Shown here piece after piece: positions 31,712 to 42,473 of a DNA stretch of 64,000 nt. The stretch comes from Mytilinidion resinicola (lineage: Eukaryota > Ascomycota > Dothideomycetes > Mytilinidiales > Mytilinidiaceae), in the NCBI RefSeq assembly GCF_010093595.1, contig NW_022985444.1:1186654-1250653 (forward strand), given 5' to 3'. The position numbers and the translations under genes are program-made. The notes under the pieces were generated by a model. It made no database searches, was not told the DNA's origin, and saw nothing but the letters and a program-made list of their open reading frames with translations. Position 1 is the first letter of the stretch; every line of letters starts with the position of its first letter.

Positions 31712-34480
31712 ATGTCTTCCCCGGGGGGGAATATCATGTCGGGGATGACGAGGTTCCTCAGCCGTCGCGAGAAGAACCATGACAAGCGCCGGTCGAAGAG
31801 CGCCAGCCGTAAAGTACATAAGCGTCTCTTTCAATCTCGCTCCGATTCGTACTCTCTGGGCTCCTCTGCAGAGGCATTAGGACTGTCTGAGCCAGAACGA
31901 AAGAAAACTCGTCGCTCAAGCAGTATCCTAAGTCTAGGCTCGCACATCATGCCCAACGTTCTTTCTCGCAAACTCTCACCCAAGCTCCCTGCTTGTACTC
32001 AGCTCTCGGCTTTCTTTGCGCAAACTTCGACCATTTTCAGCTCTGACCGAATCACTCTACAGTCGAAGATCGTCCCGTCGGACCTATACACCATCTTTTC
32101 AAACGAAGCAAGTACAAAGACTGAGAAGGACAGCGACGACAAGGTAGGCTAGGCTCCCGTACCTCTTGAACTTGAGCTTATGCGTCCAAGGTCAAGGCGC
32201 TGATTCAGCGGCTCAACAAGATCGGAGTTACAACATTCGGGGAAGAACAATGCGCCTACGCTCTCGCAAAACATGCCGACGACCCAAACCGAGCATACGA
32301 GTTCCTTATATTAGCTCAAGACTCCTTCGAGGGTATATTGAAGGATATTGATCCTGGTGTAAAGATGCTGGGCGCGGAGAACAGGAACTACGTCACCTGC
32401 TACCTAGACGCGCTGCTCTTTGCCATGTTTGCAAGGCTGGATAGCTTTGAGGCGATTCTATACAACTCATTTGAGGATGAGCCGCGAAAAAAGCTATCTG
32501 GGATGCTCAGACTATGGGTCAATATGCTTCGCAGCGGCAAACTGATCACAGTCGACCTCGTAAGCCGCCAATCCATCCATCACATCCAACACATTTACTA
32601 ATTATACAGGTGGGCCACGTACAAGCAGCCATTGGTGACTGCGGATGGGAAGAAGCATGCGAGGCCCGCCAACAGGATGCATCTGAGGCCTTCACGTTCA
32701 TTACTGGAAAACTCGAATTACCTCTGCTGACGCTGAAGATGGACATATATCATACCGGTAAGGAAGAGAAGGAAGATGACCATAAATTTGTGAACGAGCG
32801 ATTGCTCGAAGTAGCATTACCAGAAGCCGAGGAAGGACAGACTCTCACATTAGAAGACTGCCTGGAATCATACTTCAACAACAAAATCGAGGTCAAACGC
32901 ATTCTTCAGCGCCGGACTACCCTACAGTCTGTACGGTCCATGGACTTCGGAGAAAAGACTGGAAGCACGCACATCGAGACTGTTGAAATCTCCTCGAGAT
33001 CAAGCTCGCCAGCTGTCATGACGCCCATGACTCCCACCTTTAGTCATACCCCAGCATCTCCAATGAGACCTGTAACCGGGCGAGGAAGAGCGGATAGTAT
33101 CTTCAGCGAGCGATATGTCAAGACGAGCGAATCCTCCGATAAGACTCTTACAGATGAACTTGCGAAAGACGGCATTACTTCTCGACCACGCGAGGGCTCT
33201 TTACGCAAAGAAGTTATGATGCCAGCCTGGCAGTTCTTTAGCCTCATTCGTGAGTTATCATAATCACTTAACTTCTGTCTTCTACTAACCATGACATAGC
33301 TTGGTACACTGATAATACACCAACGAGTGATGCACAGGTCGCTGCTCATTTCTCGGCGAAGCGACCAGTCTTGGGCATCTGTCTGAAACGATACACAATG
33401 CTCCCTAACGGCACTCCCAAGCGCCTACACACTTTCATCGACATACCCCTTGAGATTGGCCTGCCTCATTTCATCTCAGACGATCGTATGGACGAGGAGG
33501 GTCCTCTGTTCGGGAACTTTAAGCTGGTGCTACAATCCGTCGTATGCCATCGGGGCGTCTCAGTGGATTCCGGTCATTACGTCGCCTTGGTTCGGGCGAA
33601 TGTACCTACACTATCATCGCAATCGAAGTTAGGGGACTCTCGGCCTGGGAGCGGCTACTCCTCTGACGACGCTCCCAGCCAATGGATGCGATTTGATGAC
33701 CTTGCCAAGGAACGTGTCACGGATGTCGACATCAAGCAAGCATTAAAGGACGAATCACCCTATCTTCTCTTTTACCAGGTCCAGCCTATTGACGAAGACC
33801 TAGCTCGGGGAGATCCACCAAGCTACTCAGAAACACAGTCTGGATTTTCCACCGTAGATCCGTCCGTAGAGACACTTGTTACCACTGTATCTGAGCCCAC
33901 AGACGACAGCACGGAATGGGATCGTGTCGAAGCCATCACACTCTCCCGCCAGACCACACCCGCGCAACGTCTCAGCACCGATGTTTCAGGTGGCAACCGC
34001 CGCAGTATCTCTTTCGATGAGCTTGAACACGGCGACAGCACCCGTGGTCGCACCCCCGGGCCCACTCCAGCTGAAGAGCGCAAAGGCTTTCTCTCCGCCT
34101 CACGGTCAGCCTCCAAATCCGGGAAGAAAAGCAGTAGTAAGAGTCGTCCTACCAGCCAAAGCGGCGAGAGCAGTAGCAGACTCAGTCTCACAATGTCGCG
34201 ACTAACAGGGCGCGGTAGCAAGGACAAACTCCAGATCCCCGATAACTCGGAAGACCCCGTTGTCGTTGTTCAGGAGGTTTCCACAAACGATTATCCCACT
34301 AAACCCGCCGCCGCGCCTGATAAGGTGATGTCTGCGGCGACGCTTGCGGTAAAGAGTACGGGGATGGGGAGATCGAAGAGTAAGAGAGGGAAGGAGAAGG
34401 AGAAGAAGAAGGGAGAGGGGGAGAAGGTGCATCGCCATCACCATGGCAAACAGCCGGATAGAGAGTGTATCGTCATGTGA
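31712..34480 (+). CDS. Ubiquitin-specific protease (USP/UCH) with C-terminal CaaX box
   Basis: Cysteine protease that removes ubiquitin. Exons 31712-32143, 32191-32559, 32610-33249 and 33300-34480 join by GT-AG introns of 47, 50 and 50 nt to 873 aa. The Cys box is unusual, NRNYVTCYLDALLFAM with Cys near residue 214, rather than the common GNTCYMNS type. The His box FKLVLQSVVCHRGVSVDSGH then YVALVR, near residue 572, and QWMRFDD complete the active site. A Ser/Thr-rich insert separates the halves. The tail is very basic (KSKRGKEKEKKKGEGEK, HRHHH) and ends Cys-Ile-Val-Met, a classical CaaX box whose Met favours farnesylation, suggesting membrane attachment. ATG codons at 31736 and 31745 are alternative starts. 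Confidence 0.88.
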
Positions 34481-34968
34481 TTGCTCTCCGTTCGGATACT
34501 AGATTCGCTCCTGTCGTCTAGGTTACCACGTTTGGGTGAGGTAGATAGGGTGTTGCTTAGGTGGGCGACCGTTAGTTCTAATGAGCCTGGGGGTGGGGTT
34601 GCATTGCATTCATACCAAGGGCGCTTTCTGCTTTTTTTACACGCATGGACATTGCGGTAGTGGTTTTGGGCTTTGGGATTGGGGGTGGCTGGCTGAGATA
34701 GACTCGATACCCTGGACTAGAAGAAACGAAGTCATGGTTTTCATTATTTCACTCTGTTATAATCGCTCGTGTCGTATACTACACACTCATCTAGGAAATT
34801 CCGGAGAGAATGTGTTGTTTGGAGGTAAGCATATTTACAGGTATGGACATGATTTCAAGAACCGTGAACTAGATGACGCTAACAAGGACAAGTAGAGGAA
34901 CCACCATCAAAGCCAATATAGCTCAAGACACCGCCGTTGCTTGCATATACTACTCCTCTGAGCTCTCC
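34481..34968. other. Convergent intergenic region, nothing recognised
   Basis: Between the stops of the USP gene (plus) and the charged protein gene (minus); 3' UTRs presumed. Confidence 0.4.
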
Positions 34969-35829
34969 TCATGCATCGCCACCACCGTCTCCCCTCGTCT
35001 TCCTCTTCATCTCCTCGAGAAGCTTCAACGTTGTAGGAGGTTCCGAAAGCTGTGGCAGATCGTATGGCCCACAGATAATTTCTCTCTGATTTCCCTTCTT
35101 GTATGTCTTCCCCTGTCTGACTACCTGCCATTTGTATATCTTCTTCTCCTCGGGTGCCTTTTCGGGGGTTTTCTGCTCTGCCTCTCGTGGCTTAGCTTTC
35201 GGGGCATGCTTCGGCTTCTGTAGGATGTTCTCTCGGGATCGCTTTCGAGGAGTCTCTTCGTCGTCGTCATTGGCCTTCCGCTTCTTGGGCGCGTTATTAT
35301 GAGGCGGAGGAACGTTGGATTTTTCGGTCTTCTCATCGATGGTCTTGTCTATGGTGTTGTTTGTGTCCGTTTCGGTCTTCTGATCGTGCGTCTTCTCCTC
35401 GGCATTCTCAGTGCTCTTGTCGTGCTTCTCGGCACACTTCTCGTGCATTATAGTCTCCGCCTTTTTCCCGGCTTCTTCACCCTCGTTGTCGGCTTCATCA
35501 TCTTTCTTCTCACCCGGCTTCTCCTCGGCCTTCTTAGTGTTCTGTCCGAGCTTCTCGTCACACGTCTCGTGCACTATCGTCTCAGCCTTTTTGTCGGCTC
35601 CATCACCCTCGTTGTCAGCTTCATCACCGTCATTGTCGGCTTCACTACCCTTGTTGTTGGCTAGCTTTTCAGCCATCTCCTCATAAGCTTCTTCTTGTGC
35701 CTTCCTTTCAAGCTCCTCTCGCTGCTTTCGTACCTTTTCCTTCTCCTCTCTCCTGTTAGGTACTCTGCCCAAGGCACCATCAATTGCGATGTTAGGAACG
35801 TCGTTAGCCCTGTTATCAGAACAGGCCAT
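34969..35829 (-). CDS. Highly charged Lys/Glu-rich repeat protein, unknown
   Basis: Frame of 286 aa from ATG 35829. The frame is open further upstream to about 35907, so a 5' exon or earlier start is possible. It is dominated by Lys, Glu and Asp with many Ala and Thr, and is predicted disordered or coiled coil. A unit of about 42 residues occurs twice in a row: one copy starts DEADNEGDGADKKAETIVHE, the next DEADNEGEEAGKKAETIMHE. Basic clusters (PKKRKANDDDEE, PRKRSREN) look like nuclear localisation signals. The end IYKWQVVRQGKTYKKGNQRE is less biased and may be a small folded part. No known family recognised; a nuclear or chromatin role is only a guess from charge and NLS-like motifs. Confidence 0.5.
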   Translation of the reverse strand: MACSDNRANDVPNIAIDGALGRVPNRREEKEKVRKQREELERKAQEEAYEEMAEKLANNKGSEADNDGDEADNEGDGADKKAETIVHETCDEKLGQNTKKAEEKPGEKKDDEADNEGEEAGKKAETIMHEKCAEKHDKSTENAEEKTHDQKTETDTNNTIDKTIDEKTEKSNVPPPHNNAPKKRKANDDDEETPRKRSRENILQKPKHAPKAKPREAEQKTPEKAPEEKKIYKWQVVRQGKTYKKGNQREIICGPYDLPQLSEPPTTLKLLEEMKRKTRGDGGGDA

Positions 35830-37461
35830 GGTCTCCGTGTAGAGCTTTGCGCGCCTGTCACTGTGGACATTGCGCCATTGCCCTGGCGGAGTCCAAATCG
35901 GGGTCAATTTTTCAACCTGGATGTTTTCGACGTAGTCTTAGATTTCCCTTTCCTGTCGGTTCTGTCGAGGCATTGTTCAGGGCTACTTCAAGTAAGGCGC
36001 CGCTAAGTGCGTTGTTTCGGAAACTTTGCGTATTTGCTAATCAACGGAAGCTTTGTCAAGTTCGAGCTTTCCGCCTTTCATTTCTCGCCCAGGAAATGGA
36101 TTTTATATACGCCGCGTTGGCCATACATTACCCTTTGGGGAAAGCCCCCATCAAAGATGCAGATGTCTTAGTCCGCTTATTGTCCCAATTGTCTTCCTCG
36201 CTCACAAGGTCCGCATAGACAACCGGACAATATCCCAAAGTAACTCGCTTTGAACCAGCGCCCTGTAAGGTCACTTGATACGACACAATCCCTTTTCCTC
36301 GCTGACCTCCGATCAGTTTCACATCAAGTAAAATCTCAAAGACATCGAAAGGAACGTTCCCTACCACGCGCCTACGTCTCAGCGCCACCGTTAGTGGGAG
36401 CCCCCTCCGGCCGCGAGTGAAAATCTCGATCGATCTTATGCCGAATCATATATAAGCTTTATGATGTTCAAGGATATTAGCTGAAAAGATTGGTTCTTTG
36501 TAAGGTGAGAGGGTTTTAGCACGAAACCTAAAATGAAGTCTGAAGATACTCCAACGAAGCTAGTGGCTTTAATATCTTAAAGACAGTTTCAGAATAAGCT
36601 GTGAGTGTTCATGCATCGATGAACATTGGTACTAAAACTACGGGAAATTTTAATCAAAGACTGTTAGAGAGATATACCCGTTTCTATAAGATCAGCGATA
36701 CACGCCAGAGATCTCGAGGTCGTCCAAAAAGGAAGTACCATTCTGCGAAGGTTAAGTCAAATCCATGAGCACATGTTGGTTCATTCCAGCCCCTGAAAGT
36801 GAATATCAACCCAAATTCGTTGGAATTCCGGGCGGACCTAATCACGACGGTTTGCTCAAGGACATTGAGTATGAGCTGACCGCTTTTGGTGAGAATGATG
36901 AGTTTGGCAAACGTATCCGCGTGCTGACAGACAGGGTAAATGGGATTCGACGACACTAGCGTTCTCCGGGAAATGTACGACCTTAGACGTAACATCCGAT
37001 CTCAATTGAACATGGAGGTCGGGCTTCTATTCGTGAGTCCCGAAGCTGAAAACACTTAACTCGCTACAGGCCCAGTAAGCTAAGCCGAAACAGTTTCGAA
37101 GCTCAACATAGGCTCAGAAGACGACTGTCTGATGGATATCTCTGCTATGTGGGGTAACTCGCAAGCTAGGAATCGCTATACTTCACTTCTTTGACTCCAA
37201 TATTGCTCTTTCGATACCACTATGGGGCTTGCCCTGGCTAGCAAGCAGTCATTGAGTCAAAACTCAGCCTGATATCCACTGCACCGACCCTGACATCGCA
37301 TATGGAGTTACAAAAGCCCCTTGGGGCACCCCAAGCAGTGGCGGCAATAGCGCCAAACGTTTATGCACATCTGCTAATATACACTGACAGGCAACCTGTT
37401 TCTCGAGCAAAGTCACCTAATGAAGATGCCAACGAAGAGGAGCTAGAAGAGATAGAAGATA
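35830..37461. other. Long region without supported gene
   Basis: About 1.6 kb. A minus-strand frame near 36130-36390 has a protein-like stretch (VPFDVFEILLDVKLIGGQ) and may be a worn or upstream exon. 36420-36720 is AT-rich. Nothing else recognised. Confidence 0.35.
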
Positions 37462-37749
37462 GAACCCGGCTTCAAAAGCTTCCTCGACCTCCCCCGCGAG
37501 CTTCGAGATATGGTATACGCCTACCTCATCGTACCTAACTCCACCTGCCGCCTTCTCTACCACCTTTCCTCCCTGCTCAACCCTGTTTACACCCGCCTTT
37601 TTTGCTTTAGCTTCTGTGCTCCCTCTCATGACTTGAGTACTTTTGCGGAGCTCTTCGAAGATTTCCAACAGAAGTCCGTTGAGGAGCTGACTCTGCTCAG
37701 GTGTCATAGTGGGCCACCTAGCGAGCTCGCACTATGTTCCCGCCGTTGA
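37462..37749 (+). pseudogene. Fragment of a fungal LPxELR (F-box-like) protein gene
   Basis: The frame gives GFKSFLDLPRELRDMVYAYL, the common N-terminal motif of many fungal proteins of unknown function, followed by a weak continuation to a stop at 37747-37749. Upstream, the acidic leader typical for such proteins (NEEELEEIED) is in a different frame (about 37425-37465) and separated by a stop, so at least one frameshift is present. No homologous rest follows. Taken as a broken copy. Confidence 0.5.
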
Positions 37750-38241
37750 GCACTGGATGGGTGCAATCTTCTTAAATCCCACAATTGGCTAGCACTTGCT
37801 GCGATGGATGATATGTAGAGCAAGTCATCTCCACTGAATAGATTTTCCTGGGGCTGACGTAGGCATAGAAGAATCAGCCAATCTCCGCTTTTTCATCATT
37901 CTGCTTACACTTTGTCGGCGACGCTCGAGGAACCGCGGCGAGTCTACAGCCCGAAGTTTGAGCACTTCTTTGCAGCTGCTTTGGGTGCCCTGATAGGCTT
38001 TTAAGACTCTAAATACGATGTAAGGGGCAACGTAGTGGAGATTAGACTACCCCTCGACGAAGCTAATGCCTTCTACATAGAGTAGCCCTTACCGTGATGT
38101 CGATTGAGCAAGTGTGGAGCCACAGCGGTGCTATATCCATGTGCTCAAACTTATGTCTTAGTACTGTGACAATAGTTCAAAAATTACGACGTTATAGCTC
38201 GTCTAGACTGACGGGAGTATGTTGAAGAACCGCAACCGGTG

Positions 38242-39500
38242 ATGGAGAGCCGTAATCAGTCGAAATCTCTGATCATGGTGCCTCCGATGTATAAACTCCT
38301 GAACGAGCTCATGGTCGAGATTTTCGACGAGCTCCGTAGGACTTCAACTACGCCAAACAGCGACCTGGTGTCCTGCATGCGCTGCCGCCACCTTTGGGAC
38401 GACCTTATCATCGACATCCTCTATACGCAAATTTCCTTGCTCTACAGGCTCAAGGCTGCCTCGGCGGTTCCCCGCTTCCTAAAATCCAGCAAATTCGACC
38501 AGACCATTTCTCTCAACCTGACCATACATCCCACTTTGATCGGTGGCTTGCGCATCAAACACAAGAACGCTGAAAAATCTTTGGAAGGGCTCCTTAACGT
38601 CCTTCCCGATATGAAGCGGCTCGAAACTTTCTCGCTTACACTCAGGTTGCAGCACTACAACCTAGGATCAACAACTCATATGCCAGAAAGCTACTCTCCG
38701 AACATCAGCTGTAGAGAACACAGCTGAAATCTCAGCTGTAGAGAACCGAGCTGAAGCCTCAGCTGTGCAGGGCTCATCTGAACTTACTAGCGCGCCACCC
38801 TGGGGTGGCCCCCTTCCTTCCCCTAGTATATATACAACTAGCTAGACGTCTATAGAAATCAGAGTTCACATCAATTTCAACCTGAGTCTTACAATGGACC
38901 ATGAGCCAGCCACAGCACATTTTCGTCAAGACATACCAGGTTCCGTGATTCAAAAGATCCTCTTGGTCCTCCCAGTCACAGTCGTCAATCTGGAGCTCGA
39001 TTTAGAAGGCGCTGAGGAGATCCCTTCAGATGCCCACCACACTAGCAAGACAACGTGCAATGGCGTTTGCGACGCTATCGCACAACTGCTGCCTCGTCTA
39101 CATACACTTGCCCTCGGCCTAGCTCATATCTGCGAAGATACCGTGGCTCCATTCACCGACTTGGTTAGCGGCACAGAGAACTCTGAGAAATCCGGAGAAA
39201 CATCCCATCAAGCTACTATATATCCTCTCCGTCATGCCGTCATATTTCCACACAATAATAGTGCTGGTTTCCGCTCCGAGTTTACCGACGGCTTAGCCAA
39301 ACAGATATCACCTTTCTACAATCCACGCCGGTTTCCCCATCTCCAGTCCTTCGTTTTCATCGAGCTTAAAGATAGCCAGCCTGGCGCAAGTTGGCATAAG
39401 TACATCATTCAAGATGTTATAAACAACACCACAAAATTTGATATACTCCGTGGGAAGGATTTACACAGCGCGATGATAAGGCGACCATGGCTCCAGGGCC
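38242..39500 (+). pseudogene. F-box protein pseudogene split by LTR-like insertion
   Basis: Diverged paralogue of the intact F-box gene at 43947. The first part (38242 to about 38700) has LLNELMVEIFDELRRTS, DLVSCMRCRHLWDDLIIDIL and a region matching the paralogue to about THMPESYSP. Then comes non-coding sequence with stops (about 38705-38893). The homology resumes at about 38945 with VIQKILLVLPVTVVNLEL, LLPRLHTLALGLAHICEDT and FPHLQSFVFIELK. After 39490 the frame runs into a 15-bp minisatellite and the C-terminal 150 residues of the paralogue are missing. Two separate open parts could in principle be expressed, the second starting at ATG 38894, but a full protein is not possible. Confidence 0.7.
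38710..38893 (+). mobile_element. LTR-like fragment (solo LTR candidate)
   Basis: 184 bp starting TGTAGAGAAC and ending GAGTCTTACA (TG..CA ends) inside the F-box pseudogene. It has several AGCTGA/CAGCTG motifs, a TATATATAC box-like stretch and a tail CAGAGTTCACATCAATTTCA that is shared with the copy at 41.7 kb. No 5-bp target duplication was found, so borders are uncertain or it has recombined. Confidence 0.5.
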
Positions 39501-39514
39501 TCCATCTACCTCTA

Positions 39515-39695
39515 CCCTATCCAGCTCCAATCCATCTAGCTCTAGATCTAGCTCATCCAGCTCGAGCCCATCCGACTCCAGCCCATCCAGCTCCAGCCCA
39601 TCCAGCTCCAGCCCATCCAGCTCCAGCCCATCCAGCTCCAGCCCATCCAATTCCAACCCATCTAAACTATCTATATCCAGCTTAAATCCATCCAG
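39515..39695 (+). repeat. 15-bp minisatellite
   Basis: Tandem units AGCCCATCCAGCTCC, best preserved at about 39580-39650 and worn at both sides, about ten copies. Two reading frames stay open through it (PAPAHPAPAH and SSSPSSSSPS types) and so does the minus strand (LDGLE type). Confidence 0.85.
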
Positions 39696-39699
39696 TTCA

Positions 39700-41198
39700 G
39701 TTCTATCACTGTCGTGGGGCCATCAAGAGAGTGCCTTGAGGTCAAGCTTCTACTAGGATGGGATTGGGACAGGGGCCTGTGGGCAGGTGGCAAAAGGGTC
39801 AAAGCGAAAGGCAATTTTCATGGACTAATGAGGTTGAATAGCGCTGTTGGAGGTGCCTTGCGGGCTCGTACACTGTTCAAGACCATAAGTGTACATTGTG
39901 TTCAGATTCTCAAAAGTGTGTCGAGGTGTCCGCTGGTTTCACCCACAAGCTTGGACCTGTGGATCCTTATGTAGATCTATATTATCTATAGTCTCGGCAC
40001 TAATCTCCGCATCTACATCTACAGCATATTCACAGGGTGACAGCGAGAGAGGATCTATAGAGCTTCACACGTATGAGCTCGTAACTGCAGCAGCATCAGC
40101 TTCCGTCCTACGTAGCTACGGAGGAACTCTCAACGTCACTTTACACTCTTTTTATCACACATAGAAGCTCACTTATTTACCTCAATACAAGATCAAGTTC
40201 AATCTAATCTATCTTACGAAGTCTTGACACGTCCGCCAGGAATCATATACTTCCGTCTATTATACAATTGAGCCTGGCTCTAACTTCTCTGTCTTCTGTC
40301 TGCCAAGACTACAGAGCACACAGAACACACAGAGCACACAGAGCACATAGAGCACATAGAGCACATAGAGCACGCAGAGAACTTCACGTACCTTCTTGGT
40401 GTCACATGTTCTGCCCCGCGGATCGCTGTGTCACCTATCGTAGTCCGTGTGCCATTCGACCTTCACATCCCTCCTGGCTGCTTCGTCCCGTTGGCTCCTG
40501 TTTTTGCTTGTTCGTGACATAGCCCTTCTGATACTCTAGCCCCGTTACCCTCTTAGAACGGAAGGCTCGGCGATAATTGAGCCTGTCCCTTCGAGAGTCT
40601 GCCTGAAGCGACATCGTCGAGAGACAAGCGGGTTGTCCAGCAGTGCATCGTCTCGACTCGTTCGGCGTGAGCGTGCCTTTGAAACTGACAATGGACCTTT
40701 GCACCCATGGTCCCTCTATGCAGGATTTAATTCCACCGTGCTTAGAGAGCTCCCGAACTTGAAACTTATCAAGCAGGGTTCTGTGGAGCTTTCCATACCA
40801 TACCACAACACAGGACTCGAAGGCGATGGTCACGTTGCTTTTGTGAAGTGGCGCTTTTCAGCCAATTACCGCCCATAATTGAGTGCATTACTACTATTGC
40901 CTCTCCCTGGGACTCGCCAAACGTGCCCGTTTCTTTGGTCTTGAAGAGATGATCGGCGGTCTATCCCCTCACACTTGACTCTATCACTTACCTGGGCCCT
41001 AAGAGCTTCGCTTCTGAAGTACTTTGCGTCGAGTTCTCCGGCACCCTTTGTTCGACAAGCTATTCCCCGAGATTCCGTATAGCAAAAGTTAAGTCAGCCT
41101 AACGGCTCAGCCCGATCATGATGAGGAGGCCTTACCGGCCAACACAACAGCAGAAAACAAGTATGAGCTACAAGATATTGGCCAGCCGAGTCTCCTGA
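39700..41198. other. Degenerate accessory DNA, no supported gene
   Basis: Short frames only, apart from the 9-bp repeat tract listed separately. The sequence may include more decayed repeats or the lost end of the F-box pseudogene, but nothing could be aligned by eye. Confidence 0.4.
40306..40380 (+). repeat. 9-bp microsatellite-like tract
   Basis: About eight units of ACACAGAGC/ACATAGAGC in a row. Confidence 0.85.
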
Positions 41199-41500
41199 CT
41201 TTTTGCCGCGTTATGTAACCCCCTTTCCCTCAGTTCTGTCAAATAGCATCTATCTGCGTTATCAGGCGATCAGTATTCCGGTGAGAATTTTCTACGTTGT
41301 GTAACTTCATTCTCCTCAGTCTTGTCGAATAGCAAGATGCGCGACGCATCTACGTGCCTTATCCGGCGATTAGTATTCCAGTGATATATTATTTGCTGCA
41401 TTGTGTACCTCTTTTCCTCAGTCTCGTCGAATAACAAGATGTGCGACGCATCTACATCTCACATGCGGCGACTAATATTCCGGTGAGCTCGACGAGCAAT
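41199..41500 (+). repeat. Three diverged tandem copies of about 86-102 bp
   Basis: CCTCAGTYYYGTC recurs at 41228, 41314 and 41416. Each is followed by a GATCAGTATTCCGGTGAG-like end. The first copy lacks the GCGACGCATCTAC block that the second and third share, which explains the shorter spacing. Non-coding. Confidence 0.75.
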
Positions 41501-41710
41501 ACCTTATGGCTGCCTGGTTCTATTCCCATAGATTTAAAGTGCGGGGAAGAAGCCCAACTATTTTAGATTTGAATAGACGAGTGTGTATAGCTAGAATCCC
41601 ATAAATTCTTGCTCTCCGCATAAAGTAGAATCTCTCAGCACCATCCAAAGTAAGCATCTCCGTCGTAGGCGGAAGCACCGGTAGCGCTAACAGGTATCAA
41701 GGATGGCAGC

Positions 41711-41900
41711 ACTCAGGTTGAAATCGATGTGAACTCTGCTTGTATTGTAGTGGCCGTACGGGCCGAATATATACTAATAGGAAATGGCCCACCCCCTAGG
41801 TCTTATCAGCTCAGCTGAATAGAGTCCAGCTGAAAGAAACGAATCCAGCTGAGAGAAACCTGTTGTAGCTGAACAGAGGACCTCGCCACGCTGAGTGCGC
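41711..41900 (-). mobile_element. LTR-like fragment, second copy, opposite orientation
   Basis: On the minus strand this has the same AGCTGA-rich first part, GTATATAT stretch and tail CAGAGTTCACATCGATTTCA as the fragment at 38.7 kb, with one mismatch in that tail. The shared tail and TATA-like position suggest the same LTR family. Borders and target duplication are not resolved, and no gag or pol was seen nearby. Confidence 0.45.
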
Positions 41901-42473
41901 GTTAGTAGCAACCAATCAATGAAGAAGAACGAGAATTAAGGAGAGAGAAGGGGGGGAGTACCTGTACGTAGGTGACCGTGAACCGTATGAGTTGTTGATC
42001 CTAGGTTGTAGCTGTTACAACCCGAGTGCAGCGGTTCAAATCGAAGATCCCGTCAATTACTGTGAATTTCGCACTCGTAGGCGAAAGGATAATACAACAT
42101 ACCGTGTCAAAATATCAACCTGCAACTGCAAAAATGCAAATACCTCTCGAGCTACAACCCCGAAAATTCAGACGATTGCGCGTGTGTAAAGTGCGCACCA
42201 CCCGCTGCTCCCGCTGCTTGAAGCAATGAACCCGAAGCAGAATGAGCATTATTATGATAGGTGGATTGGCTTCGTATGTCGTGGTGTCTCTGAACTTTCT
42301 CGCAGTCCGTCTCGGAGCGATACTAGGCAAGTCAACGTTTGTCGGCAGGAGGAGTTGAATACAACATGCATTCTTTCAATCGAGAAAACAATCAAGCCTT
42401 TCTTGCCACAACCAGAAATGTGACAATCCGATACCTTTGTAGTGATCCCGGTTGATAACTAACCTTCTCATGT
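41901..42473. other. Intergenic, nothing recognised
   Basis: Purine-rich start (GAGAGAAGGGGGGGAG), then short frames only. Confidence 0.4.
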
